Source of the DNA: Xiphias gladius
Taxonomy: Eukaryota; Chordata; Actinopteri; Istiophoriformes; Xiphiidae
Length of the DNA: 64,000 bases
Assembly: GCF_016859285.1 (NCBI RefSeq)
Contig: NC_053400.1
Location: forward strand, 17,488,046-17,552,045
Direction of reading: 5' to 3'
Positions within the stretch are counted from its first letter, which is position 1. Each line of letters opens with the position of its first letter. Below the pieces are notes generated by a model. That model saw only the letters and a list, made by a program, of their open reading frames with translations, was not told the DNA's origin and made no database searches. Positions 45,061 to 56,900 of this stretch are shown here, in pieces. Made by a program: the position numbers and the translations under genes.

Positions 45061-47910
45061 ATCACCGATTGAATAAGAGATTGCATTGGGGATAGAAATG
45101 GAAATTTCATATCACATTGTTCCTGGTATTTGGAAGTATTTGCAATACCAAGCATTCAGGAAGATAGGTGTTAGGAAACAACAGTGCCATCTGAGTGCTC
45201 AGTTGTCTCAGTTAGGCAGATGTCACTGACCCAAAATGTTGGTGAGATAGAAAATCGTACATATCACCTCAATACAGCCAATACAGTGTGTATCGTTTGT
45301 AGAGATTTCACACAATTACACTCCTTTGTCGTTGTCTGCCATGCTATATCGTCAGTGTAAACACACTGAAATAACCTGATGTAAACTGAAAATTGAGAAC
45401 TCAGTGTAAGCAAAGTATTCATATTAGGTCTGGTATATACAGTATATAAATGATTTAGATGTTTATGAGACAGCGAGTGAACAACCAGGGATTAATCTGT
45501 GGTTTGAATGCCTTTATTATCTCTCCTCTAACACAAGGTTTTTGCTCATGAAAATACTTAAAAATATCACCAATAGTTGAGTGGAACATGACTAAATAAG
45601 GAGAATAATGTGAAGCAAAACAAGTTATGAAGTTTTGAAGCTGCCAGGGATTTCATTTATATTGAGTTTAATGTGTAAATATCCTAATCAGCAGCTTGCC
45701 ATACTCAGTAAATGGAGGTTTTTCACAGAAAACAAGTTTTGACCACCGTGGTCCATGCTTATTTAAAAAAATACTGACAAACATTGTAGTGTTCAGCAGA
45801 CTGGCAGTTCCTGGAAGTTATGATCATGTGGGGTTCACACTGAAGCTTATATATAGAGTATTACACTAGTATAAAGAAGGGGGGGACATACAACCTGGTA
45901 TATCAGGTCGTGTGTGCCCCATTCGACAAAAACATACTTTTTATACCTGATGGTATGGTAACAAAAAGTATCACAGAGTTGCATAGTGCAGCCTAAAATA
46001 CACCAGAGAATGATTTTTCTCCATATTTAATGAACAAAAATGCCTTTGCTCAGGAGAGAGTTACTGTGCAAAGGGCACTGCATTCTCATGAATAAAGAGA
46101 TCTTCTGTTCAATGATGTTTTCTATCACGAATTCCTGTGTTTGACAGAAGCATGTGACCCACTTCAGACACAAAGGAAATATCACTTTGTATCACATTTA
46201 ACATGGTTTACATCAATAATGATAATATGTAACCTGCCCAATTAGTGCAGATTGGTTGCAATGTGGGAAAATGTAGATAAGGAAAAAAAAAAAAAAGACT
46301 TCTGAAAAAAAAATTAAGACTTCTGAATAAAACTGCACATAGATACAACACACTTACCTCAGACACTGATCTCTCAAAACTAACATCCTCATGCTCATAT
46401 AATAACCTATCTGTTCCTCCTCCACAGTGGTGTTGAATTGATACCGCTTATTTTCAAACACAAGGCAGTTCTATTCACTGTTTTCATCTGTAAATTTTGT
46501 CTGACTCCCAAATTCTTCTGTGCTTCAAGTCAAAGTTATATAATTTGATAAATATATATCATGTAACAAAGTGCCCAGTCTTATGAAAAAGCTCTCACAT
46601 CAAGCTTTGGCTTATATACTCAGGAGATACAACACTCAGCTTTAAGTTGAACCAAAATGTGACCCAGTCAGCATCATGTTCTCCTGTCAACCATGGAAAA
46701 TGAGATTAAAACTGGGTGGGGACTTAAACCCAGTACACAACCTATAAGGGGGGTAGTTTAAAGCAAACCCTAAGAGGCTCTAAGCAAATTTTGTTAATAG
46801 GTTCCCTCAAAACAACAACCCTTTCCAATGTAAGGTCTTCCCAGATGCAAAGCAGTCTTTTGGGTGTTCATCCTGTCCTCTTCTACACACATGCCAAATC
46901 TGTTAAAATGAACATGAGCATGAAAACAAAAGCAACTGGGCTTCTGCACTTCACTATCTGTCCAAGATGGCTTCAACATAATTTCTCCTAGCTGATATTT
47001 TTTTTAAAAAACCTAGTAACAAAAATAACAAAAATGCAAGTGCATAACGAAGGCCTATACAGGATGTAAGGTACTGTTATTAGCAATAATTGTTATCTTG
47101 CACAAGACTGTTAAACGGTGATCATTGCATAATGGATTGATAAGCCTCTAGATATTAAGATTTAAAAAAAATATTTAAAAACATAACTTGTTTTTATGGT
47201 AACAAGATAGCAGGCATAATAAAAACAGCCACTGTCACTCTTTGTTTCTTTCATTTTATTTTTTCGTTTCAGTATTCAGTATTTTCAATTGACAGGGTGC
47301 ATTTATGCCTAGAGAATTTTTCGGTATTCATATCAAAGTAAATCTTAGTTTGTTTATATATTCTATTTGTGTCCATCCCTGAGGGTCAGAGCCGCCTTGG
47401 TTTCTGGCCATATGGATAATCCTGATTCATTACAGCTTGAATGTGTTTGTTGTTTGGACAGCAGCTGTTGAGATTTTGTCTTTGCTTTGAACAGAGCTGC
47501 TTTGTGCAGCTAAATGAGGGAATAAGTCCCAACCCTAACTGTAAACACGCTGCTCCCTGCAAATTATACACACTTTGATCATCCTTTGGGCTAATCAGCA
47601 ATAACTACTGTCAAGTGGCATGACACGTCTATGTCTGCTTCCTTGTATATTTATTATGTTATTTATTTTATAAATTTCAATATGACTGGAGTCCCTTTAA
47701 CATATCATGATTAATATACCTACATTTGCGGTAAGATGGCTGGATATGTACAATAAAACTCATATCCAAATAAAAAATATGGTTTGTTGAATCTTTCAAT
47801 TTTCACTTGTTATGACATCACAAGTTTGACCCAACTGGTGTATGGTGTCATTAGAGAGTGAGACAAGTGCATCAAGACACAGGATGTCTACTTAGCTGTC
47901 TATCTACCTT
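45061..47910. other. Gene-free stretch upstream of def8
   Basis: Likely includes the def8 promoter near its left end. The rest is AT-rich with no exon or RNA gene that I can support. Vertebrate TUBB3 would be expected between def8 and mc1r, but no tubulin-like translation was seen. Confidence 0.55.
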
Positions 47911-50900
47911 TTGGCCACCGAGGCAGCAAAAGTTACTTCAAAATGGCTGTGGATCAGGAGGGGGGAGCAGTGGGTGGGGTAGTGCTACCAAGAGAATCCC
48001 ATTCAGACTGACCAAAGGACAACGACACATGGCAATGGAAATGCGAAAAAAAAGTACAGAATGTATTTGCGGCAAGGTTTGTAAGAAGCCGCGAGGCCTG
48101 AAGATCCACCAGGCCAAAATGAAATGCATCCACACAGTGCAAGTTTCACAGCGCAAGAAGTGGCTCCAGTTCAACGAAGACGCTGATGCCATCTTGCAAT
48201 CAACAGGCAAGAGTGAAGCTGATCGACGCCTCCAGACAATTACTACATTCATCGTCAGCCTAGCAGCTGAGATTATCGGGCTTGGGGAGAAGAGAACAGT
48301 GAAACACCCCTACACCATGAACAACAAAGCAAGCAAGATCCACCAGCTCAGGCAGGAGCTGAAGAGCCTAAGGCGGCAGTTCAAGGAGACAAAGGAGGAG
48401 GGGAGGTTACCTCTCACAGAGCTGAGCAGCATCCTCTGCAAGAAGCTCACAACCTTAAGAGGGGCCAAGTAGCATGGGAAGTCGAGAAAGAAGAGGGCCA
48501 GGAAGCAAACTGCCTTTCTAGCAAACCGATTTGGATTTACAAAACAGCTGTTAGGACAGACGCACAGTGGCCAGCTCTTCTGCTCCAAAGCTTAGATCGG
48601 TAGCCACCTCAGAGACACATTCAGTGATGAATCCTGGGGGCAAGATCGGAGCCACTGTAATTCTTTGATCAACCCACCTGCACCAATGCTGGAAAATGAC
48701 AGGAAGGTGGTCAAAACGGCAAGAGCAACCTCAGCCCCAGGAGCAAGTGAGGTATCTTACAAGGTCTGTAAGAACTGCCCATGGTTACTCCACAGACTCT
48801 GGAGGATTCTGAAGGTGATCTGGAAGAGAGTAAGGTAGCTAACCAGTGGATGCATGTGGAAGGGGAGTGGATTCCAAAGGAGGAAGAGTCGAAGAACATC
48901 CATCCGTTTAGAGCCATCTCGCTGCTCAGTTTTGGGAGAGAGACTCTTTAGCACTGTAGCCAGCCACCTGACAGACTACCTAGAACTCACTACATTAAAA
49001 CCTCAGTCCAGAAAGGAGGGATCCTGAAGGTGCAGGGTTATCTGTAGCACACGTTTGGTCACCCAGCTGGTCAGGGAACGCCAAGAGAAAAAGGGGGACC
49101 TGATGATGCTGTTTTTGGACCTAGCAAACGCCTATGGGGTCATACCCCACAAGCTGTTTGACGAGGCACTGAACTGCCACCATATCTCCGGTAAGTTCAG
49201 GGACGTCATTCTGGACTACTACAATAGCTTCTGTCTGAGAGTCTCTACTTGGTCTACAACTTCAAAGTGGCACAAGCTTGAGAGAGGAAATCATGACTGG
49301 ATACACCATTTCAGTGACATTCGTCACGCTCGCCATTAACATGCAAGTTAAGTCTGCTGAGGTTCAGTGCAGAGGGCCCCTATCAAGTCCGGCGTGTGAC
49401 AGCCAGCTATTAGGGCTATTATGGATGACCTGACTGCAACAAAAACATCTGTCCCAGCGAGCAGTTGGATCCTAAAGGGCCTTGAAGAGCTGATCACCGC
49501 GGCTCATATGAGTTTCCAGCTGGCAAAGCCTAGATCCCTGGTGCTGAAGCAAGGAAAGTCCATCGGTAAGTCCTGCTTCACAATTTACAGCACCCAGATA
49601 CCATCCATCACCAGGAAGCCAGGGAAGAGCCTGGGAAAGACTGCATCCTGAGAGACACAGCCACCATTAAAGCAATCAAACAAGAGTTGGAATCCTGGCA
49701 TGCTTTGGTGGACAAGTCAGGCCTACCAGGCAAGTTTAAGGGCCGGATATACCGACATGGCATCCTCCCTCAGATTCTTGGGCACCTTTTGGTCTACGAG
49801 GTCCCAATCTCCACGGACGGGGGCTTTGAGAGGAGGGTCAGCAGGTTCCTATGGAAGTGGATGGGACTACCTCGGAGCCTAAGCAACATCGCCTTTTACG
49901 GGCAGAACGACAAGCTGAAGCTCCCCATCAGCAGCCCGAATAAAGAATTCATGGTGACCCATACTAGAGAGGTCCTGCAATACCAAGAATCCTGCGATCC
50001 AAAAGTCTCTCAGGGTTTGTCAAGATAAGGAAAGGACAGAAGTGGAGGGCAGCAGAGGTCATGGATGTCACTGAGTTGTGGCTGAGGCAAAGGGTGCTAG
50101 AGGGCGCAGTGTCTTATGGATGGGCTGGCCTGGGTTGTAGCACTACACCTAACTACAACAAGGAGCAGGAAAAGGACAGAGCGTTACTGATCCAGTATGA
50201 GGTGTGAGCATCAATCCAGGAGAAGTGAGCCAGTAGGATGGTTGGAATGCAGCAGCAGGGACCCTGGACAAGAGGGGAGCAAGCAGTGGGGTGCAAAGTC
50301 TTATGGGCTGAGCTGCTTCGAATAAAGTTCTTATTCCAGGCTGTCTATGACGTTCTAATAAGCCCATCCAACTTGTTCTGCTGGGGCAAGGCAAAGTCAC
50401 CAGCTTGCCCGCTGTACCCATCGAAAGCCCTGAGTGAGGGGTGAGGGGCACCACCACTGGCGTCACGGCCAAGTCCTGAAAGCCTTTGCAAACCCCATCT
50501 GCAGTGAAGAGGACCATGATTTTCGTCAGGGCTTTGGAAAATCCAACATCAGCTGCTAGGACCACCACCTCTGGCCTGCTAGCAATAGCACAAGACCGGA
50601 AGCTCAAAGTCAACCTGAGGGAGGCCCTGACGTTTCCAGAAACTGCTCCCACAATGATGCTAAGGCCAGACCTGGCGCTGATCTCATTAGTCTCCAAGCA
50701 GATCATTAGCCAATGAGAGGCAGAGGGCAAAGTACACTGAACTGGTGGAATAATGCTTAAGCAACGGGTGGCGAGTAAGATACAAGCCCAATGAGGTGGG
50801 ACGCAGAGGGTTTGCAGGGCAGTCCCTCTGAGGGGTGTACAACATGGGCATCACAGAGGCCAATAGGCAAAGGGCCATCAAGATGGCCACAGAGACAGCA

Positions 50901-51190
50901 GAAGTTGCTTCAAGATGGCTGTGGATCATGAGAGTAGAGGTGTGGCTGGGGTAGGGCTCCCTGGACACAAGCCAGGGCTTGATCAACCCTGGCTAGGTTG
51001 CCTGGGTGAGGGTGTGTGATTTGTAAAATACGGCAAGACGGCCCAAGTATCATAGAACTAGAAGCCTTTTGCAAGGAAGAATGGGCGAAAATCCCCCCCA
51101 AAAGAACTAAAGGACTCTTGGCTGCTACAAAAAGCCTTACAAGCTGTGATACTTGCCAGAGGGGATGTTACTGAGTACTGACTATGCAGA
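47911..51190 (+). mobile_element. Decayed R2/NeSL/Hero-type LINE with RLE endonuclease
   Basis: Pieces in order: an N-terminal CCHC-like zinc finger (CGKVCKKPRGLKIHQAKMKC, about 48065-48130) in a 204-codon ORF at 47858-48472; RT fragments (APGASEVSYKVCKNCPWLLH near 48735, WIPKEEESKNIHPFRAISLL near 48868); RT motif A FLDLANAYGVIPH near 49115; a catalytic box MDDLTATKTSVP at 49421 (IMDD in place of the usual Y/FxDD); and a C-terminal restriction-like endonuclease segment LRPDLALISLVSKQII near 50660. After a stop comes RKRAKYTELVEECLSNGWRV-like sequence in the region where this family continues. At least half a dozen stops and frame changes interrupt it, so it is dead. RLE LINEs of this type are common in teleosts. 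The clade name is uncertain. Homology ends near 51190. Confidence 0.85.
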
Positions 51191-51404
51191 GTGGCAAAGC
51201 TTTTGTTTCAGGCCCTTTTCCTTGTTTGTTATTATGAAACTGTAAAAGATGGAAATACAAACGTAATCTTGCTTAAAATATTAAAGAAATGTGTCATCTT
51301 TAACTACATGCCTTGTGGAAATCAGGTAATCTTTTACTCACTTAACTATTCACAGAAACAGAAATTTTGTTGAGTGAAACACAAACTTTTTCATGTGACC
51401 GTAG
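51191..51404. other. Short gene-free stretch right of the LINE
   Basis: AT-rich sequence with no feature; it separates the LINE from the next repeat. Confidence 0.5.
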
Positions 51405-51478
51405 GTAGGTAGGTAGGTAGGTAGGTAGGTAGGTAGGGAGGTAGGTTGTTACACAGACAGACAGACAGACAGACAAAC
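51405..51478. repeat. (GTAG)n then (ACAG)n microsatellites
   Basis: Two adjacent tetranucleotide runs abutting an interspersed repeat. Such runs often sit at the tail of this fish repeat family. Confidence 0.9.
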
Positions 51479-51725
51479 AAACAGATAGACTTTATTGATG
51501 CTGTGAGGGAAATTGTCATGTTACAGCAGGCTGGGGATTACAATAGAATAAAAAATTAAAACCACAACAGCAGAATTGCAGACCTGCAGAGCCAGATATT
51601 GAATAAAAATATACGATATATATGTCAGAAACAATGTGCAATTTATGAAAGGTTGGAAATTTGAAAGGTTGGAGTGCAATAAAAGTGTGCAAAATGGCAG
51701 TGTATGCAGTTATATACAGCACAGC
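51479..51725 (-). mobile_element. Fish non-LTR-like 3' end (actttattgatgctgtgagg type)
   Basis: Begins agactttattgatgctgtga then gggaaattgtcatgttacag and continues through A-rich sequence with agtgcaataaaagtgtgcaa. It resembles a very common teleost repeat whose terminus is a tetranucleotide microsatellite. Minus orientation is inferred from the microsatellite-as-tail reading. Family not assigned with confidence. Confidence 0.6.
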
Positions 51726-52558
51726 AAATTAACTTGATCATGAGTTTAAAAATGGAGCATTCCAAAAATGTCCCTGTTGTGTTAGGCTGTATATCAATGG
51801 CCCTTCTGTCTGCTGAGAGGAAATGTTGTATTGCATAAAATTTTTCTAATGAAGCAGAAAAAAAGGAGTTCATGTTGTATGTAGATATGTTTAAGTTCAA
51901 GGACATGTAGTTAGTTTATGTCTACTGTATTGGCTTATCTCCAGATAATGTGGAGATACCTGTAAAAGTTTAATGAATTGAGACTTTTACATCTGAAACC
52001 TGCAGCCATAACTTGATAAACTTTATATCTATCTCCTTATTTGGTGCCTCTGACAAATGGTGCTAATTGGACAGCCATTTCTTAGAGAAATTGAAAATTT
52101 GTATCTAGTTAGCGTGCACATGAATGAAGACTTTAGTCTGGATATTTGGTCTCCAAATAACTAAAACAACCCGCCAAGCAAGCATACTATGTAATAACAA
52201 GACATAAAATCATGGAAAATATATTGGAGGAGGGATTAATAATAAAGCTGCTGTTATTATTCATTTACATTTCATTTATTATTCATTTACCACAAGCTTT
52301 TCTGGTGTTGGCCCCTTTATTTGAGACAAATAGATAACATGTAAACAACAGCTTGTAAAGGAGCACATATAACACATGTTCCTTCTATACAGTAACTGTA
52401 CCACTTGTTTGACTTAGTTTCAAGTTAACATGGGATGCATGCTACAATTTTTTTTAGTCATACCCACAGAATATACAATATGTGTTTAATCAGGTTTAAT
52501 TTAGGAAGCACCTTGCACAAATGTCTTATTAAAAGTCTCAAAATTCTCTCTTTAAAAA
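51726..52558. other. Gene-free stretch
   Basis: AT-rich, with no supportable ORF or RNA gene. It ends at the SINE. Confidence 0.55.
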
Positions 52559-52822
52559 GGGCGACTGTGGCTCAGGTGGTAAAGCGGGTTGTCCACTAAC
52601 AGGAAGGTCATTGGTTAGATCCCCGGCTGCGGGCCAAGATACAGAACCCCAGATTGTCCCTAATGTATCATCGGTGTGTTAGTATGTGTGTGTAGGAAGT
52701 GCTGTATGTATAGAAAAAAGCGCTGTATGAATGTGTGTGTGTGAGGCGTTAATGTGGCATGTAGTGTAAGACGCTTTGAGTGGTCGATAAGACTATAACG
52801 GCGCTATATAAGTGCAGTCCAT
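52559..52822 (+). mobile_element. tRNA-derived SINE
   Basis: The head carries an A box (tggctcaggtggtaaagcgg, from 52567) and a B box (ggttagatccccggc, 52612-52626) with tRNA-like spacing. The tail includes gacgctttgagtggtcgata and ggcgctatataagtgcagtc, typical of fish SINEs. Possible target-site duplication ttaaaag lies on both sides (about 52552 and 52822). There is no ORF. Length is about 264 bp. The family name is not assigned. Confidence 0.85.
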
Positions 52823-55086
52823 TAAAAGAGGCTATTTTTATACACGGACAACCATACTGTACATTCACAATCCTCTGTAACTTCCATGCCAAAAAGACAG
52901 AAAAAGAAAATAAAGTTATGATATTAAAACAAAAATGCCAGTATCAATACTGAAAAGAGAAAAAGGAAAAGTCAAGTGAGTTATAATTCAAAATCAAGAG
53001 GAAAATTACAAGTGAAAGATATCAAGGACTGAATACACTGATAACAGTGGGGGCTGTGTACATTATTCAAAATCAACATGCATGTTTCACACTGCATGGT
53101 TTCCATCATCTAACCACTAAATTAAATTATTATTTTTGTCTTGGCAGTCAGCCTGATCATGGGACTTATGAGTATTTTTTCCCTTCAATTTGGAAAAAAC
53201 TGTCTGAGAAAACCGACCCCAATCCCCCTATACCAAGCATTGTGTGGAATTTTAAAACAAAATCTGGACTTCATGGCTCGAATGCAGTTTTATAACTGCA
53301 TTTCAATTTTTGTAAAATAAAACCGGTCAGTTAGAGTCTAAAATGTAGGTGCTCTTTAAAACGAATCCGAAAGATCAATAAAAACATGATAGCCCATCAT
53401 AGGATAAACAAATTTAAATTATTTTTTTAAAAACTGAATAAAATAGCAGGCTTCTCAATTTCAAGAACCTTATGTTGCACCCTACATTACATTTTAGGAC
53501 AATTTAATCTATTGAAATTGTTAATATAGTCTAGGTGGTCTCAAGGCTGTCATTTAGCGGTTCCGTATTGCTGGAGTTGGCATCTGCGCCAGCTGCAGAC
53601 TAAAATCATAGGCTAAATAGGACTAATTTTTCTAATCTATAGCCTATTTTCCAAAAACTTCTCCACAGGCCATCAGACCCAAGGTCTCACTTGTTAGACC
53701 CACATAACTGAATTCGGGCCCCTAACTCGTTTAGCAACCGTCCCTGTTTGCACATCTCAGAGAACCACAAGAACTCTGACATGCCGTCTTTGATAAACCC
53801 TCTTACGCCCCGGGCCTCGGGCCTACCACCAGGCGAGGCCGTTCATGTGATTTCGCATCTTTTTTTCTTTTTTTTTTTTCTTCAGTCATCCGGACATTTA
53901 TTTTTGGGTGAGTAATTTCCACTCAACGCCACCGAGAAGGCTGTAACAAGCCTTTTTTTTTTTTTTTTTTTTTTTTAAGTTGCAGCGCACCATTTAGGGC
54001 CAACAAAGCTTTCCTTTTATATTTAATCAATTTCCTGCTCTTTTTGCAGCGGCTTGGATAGGGTAAATGATCTTAGTCAATTTATTTCCAAATGAAATAA
54101 AAAGTTTTAGCAACAATAATTTCAACATTATTCTTATTACACGCGATGCTTCTCTTTTTCGGATAATGCAACGCACACATTTGGCAGTTACTTTAAAACA
54201 CTCGGAAAAGGACGCAAGGTGGAGAAAAAGGTGGAGGGTCCAGACATAATAGTACTCATGTGGTAATTACTTTTCTATGACACATCACACTATCTCTAAA
54301 GCCTTGACGTTAACGCCTGTTTTGCCAAGCGCTGAGTTTAGTTGACTGTAAAGATCCCTAAGAAATCCAACTTTTGGCATAATGCGAAGAATTTCTTCAA
54401 GTTCATTTCAAATGGAAAACAGCCCCAAAAAATAGCACACTAACATTCAGTTTTAATTTAATGAAGGAAGAAATTCAGCTCTGAGATATAGCGAATTTCC
54501 ACTGCATGTTTTCAGTGTCTTTTCTTGTCTTCTTAAAAAAAATGTCAGTGCCTTTTTAAAGCAGAGTGGATATAGATCACATATTTCGACCAACAAAAAA
54601 GACATTTTATATAAAAGAAAATCCAATTTGATTTACTGGGAGGGGAAAAAAACACAGGGAAAAATGTCTTAACAAAAATAAAATGGTGATCAATTATTAC
54701 AGCTAATTAGTCCAGTGACCTACTGTCTCTCTCAATTTAGAGAGTCTCAAAACTAAGGATCTACCGGATTAAATGTCCAGATGTTTCACAGTCAGTGATC
54801 CAGAGCCAGGAAGGGGGTAACGCAGCAATAAATAAACCCCCAAATAAAACGGAAGCCACGCGTGTGAATAATCATCAAATCCACATCAAATGACACGTAC
54901 AGAAGTCTTAATCAGAGATACAGTCCTGGTTAGTTCTGTGCAGTGTCGCGCATGGGCATCAAACGTGCTTCAGTCATGGCTTACTTCGGCCTGGGCACAA
55001 TGTGGGCCCTCCATTCAGGAGGAAGATGTGGCCGACATTGCTGATGACCCGATTTGCCCTCGTTTTCTCCCCGAATGTACATGCCA
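52823..55086. other. mc1r downstream flank
   Basis: No exon is supported. It contains a poly(T) run of about 24 at 53953-53976. A minus-strand AATAAA at 54081-54086 would give mc1r a 3'UTR of about 1 kb; this is a guess. Confidence 0.5.
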
Positions 55087-56064
55087 TCACACGCCGAAGC
55101 ACCACGAACACAGTACCAGCTCCTGCAGGGTTTTACGCAGCTCCTGGCTCCGGTAGGCGTAGATGAGCGGGTCGATGAGCGAGTTGCAGATGATGAGGAT
55201 AAGGAAAAGGTTAAAGTTTCGGAAGAAGCAGTTGCAGAAGGGGCTGGTGGGGCAGGTGAGGATGAGGATGAGGTGGAGGAAGAAAGGGCCCCAGCATAAA
55301 ATGAAGACCCCGAGCAGGATGGTGAGGGTAATAGCTCCCTTCATGCTCGTGGATTGGCGCCTGCTTTTGTGGAAAGCCATGATCCGCCGGGAATGCACGT
55401 GCGCCAGGAGGAACATGTGCAGATACAACACGGCGTTAAACACCAGCGTGGTGCAGAAGAAGGTCACGAGGCACACGATGACAGCGTTGTCGGTGTGGTA
55501 CACGATGAAGAGGATGCTGGAGGTGACGCTGGCCAGCCACACCACCACGATGATGGTGATGGCGCGCTGCGTGGTCATGATGCTGTGATAACGCAGCGCG
55601 TAGAAGATGGTGATGTAGCGATCCGCGGCGATGGTGCACAGAAAGGAGAGCGAGGACACCACGGAGCTACAGATCATCACGTCGATGACGTTGTCCAGGT
55701 GGCGCAGCATGCCTGGGTGCAAGTCCAGCAGGCCGTGGTCGTGGAGAAGCATGAAGACGGTCTCCACCACGTTGCTGACACTGACGAGCATGTCGGACAC
55801 AGCCAGGCAGCAGATGAAGTAGTACATGGGCGAGTGCAGGTTGCGGTTCTTGATAATGGCTAGAACCACCAGGATGTTCTCCACCAGGCTGATGAGCCCC
55901 AGTGCCAGGAAGAGCTCTTGCGGGATGCGGATCTGCACGCAGCCCAAAGAGTGTCGCTCGCCACCCGTAGAGTTCGTCTCGTTCTCATCCATGAGGTCAC
56001 TCAGCGGGCTGAGCTCCGCGTGCGGGGTAGAGAGGTAATTCCGCGACCTGTTGGTCCTTTCCAT
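55087..56064 (-). CDS. mc1r: Melanocortin 1 receptor (325 aa, single exon)
   Basis: Intronless class-A GPCR that binds alpha-MSH, couples to Gs and raises cAMP in pigment cells, controlling melanin synthesis and dispersion. The 325-codon frame starts [15 protein letters not shown] and is full length. Extracellular N-terminus with N-glycosylation sequons N5, N28 and N31. Seven hydrophobic segments are visible. Conserved ligand-site acids E101, D124 and D128 correspond to human E94, D117 and D121. The DRY motif is D148-Y150 followed by [12 protein letters not shown]6 has CWGPFFLHL (257-265). TM7 has the melanocortin-type DPLIY (298-302) in place of NPxxY, and the short tail has cysteines C319 and C322, likely palmitoylated. 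MC1R over other melanocortin receptors rests on sequence and on its place beside def8. The CDS is clearly more GC- and CpG-rich than its flanks, which creates long antisense shadow frames. Confidence 0.97.
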   Translation of the reverse strand: MERTNRSRNYLSTPHAELSPLSDLMDENETNSTGGERHSLGCVQIRIPQELFLALGLISLVENILVVLAIIKNRNLHSPMYYFICCLAVSDMLVSVSNVVETVFMLLHDHGLLDLHPGMLRHLDNVIDVMICSSVVSSLSFLCTIAADRYITIFYALRYHSIMTTQRAITIIVVVWLASVTSSILFIVYHTDNAVIVCLVTFFCTTLVFNAVLYLHMFLLAHVHSRRIMAFHKSRRQSTSMKGAITLTILLGVFILCWGPFFLHLILILTCPTSPFCNCFFRNFNLFLILIICNSLIDPLIYAYRSQELRKTLQELVLCSWCFGV

Positions 56065-56900
56065 GTCTAGCTTCTGTATGGGGACCGACGGGGTTCCGGG
56101 CTGTCGCGATGGATCTTACTGCAGCACAGTGTCAGACTGGGCGAAGGAGTTTCATGAGTCTTCTATGTGGTCTGGATGATGCTTCAGCATCAGCTGTTGC
56201 AGTCACACGTTGCCCCACAGTCAGCTGTATTAAAAAAAAAAAAAAAAATCAAGCCACTCTCCCGGCGCAACTCTTCAGTGGTTGAACTCATCCACGCGGT
56301 GGCTGTTAAATGTCCACAAAGCGCGGTTTAGTGAGGTGCTGCTACCATTCATTTCAGCCATTGACTACACAACTCACGGCTGCGGGGCGAACAGTCGAAT
56401 GGAGGCACCGCAGCAGTCCGGAGAGCTGACGCGTTCGTCCGTGTGAAAAGTGCGTCCCCTCGCCGCAAGTCTTCTCTTCTATGAATGTAACTCGTCCGGC
56501 ACAGAGATCCATAAAACGTCCTTCTCCTTTAAAACTTTGCGCTCCCAAAGTCACTCTTATAGTGCACCAGACCCGCCCATCCGCAGAACTCCTTGTACCA
56601 ATTCAGACTCCTCTGACCATCACGGTGACGGTCAACAAAGTGTCTTTGGTATCTCTGGAACTGGAGGCTGTGACTTGCTTGAACATTTGTCAAAGTCATG
56701 CAGGACTCTGAAAGACTCGAGGCGGCGACTCCTCTCACGCAAACGCCAGCTGGGCTGCGGTCCTTTCTCAGTAGCCTGGCGTCTGACGGCCGCAGTTTCG
56801 GGGTGGGGGGTGGGGGGGCGGAGAGGAGAGCAGCGCGATAATGCGCTTGGTCTCACCGTTGTTTTGTCTGCTTTTTCATCTTTTATCTCCCTGAAATGTT
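56065..56900 (-). promoter_or_regulatory. mc1r 5' flank, GC-rich
   Basis: Upstream of the mc1r ATG. GC-rich with scattered CpGs up to about 56840, interrupted by an A run at 56228-56248. Likely holds the mc1r 5'UTR and promoter. No TATA box or upstream splice acceptor could be pinned down. Confidence 0.4.

Noticed and set aside
50149-50730. 193-codon minus-strand ORF
   Set aside because: Lies antisense to the RLE LINE's C-terminal region; no family resemblance of its own.
55354-55863. 169-codon plus-strand ORF opposite mc1r
   Set aside because: Antisense shadow of the GC-rich mc1r coding sequence; His/Asp/Glu/Val-rich composition follows from the reverse complement of membrane-segment codons. 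Other frames here (55163-55588, 55631-55822) are the same artefact.
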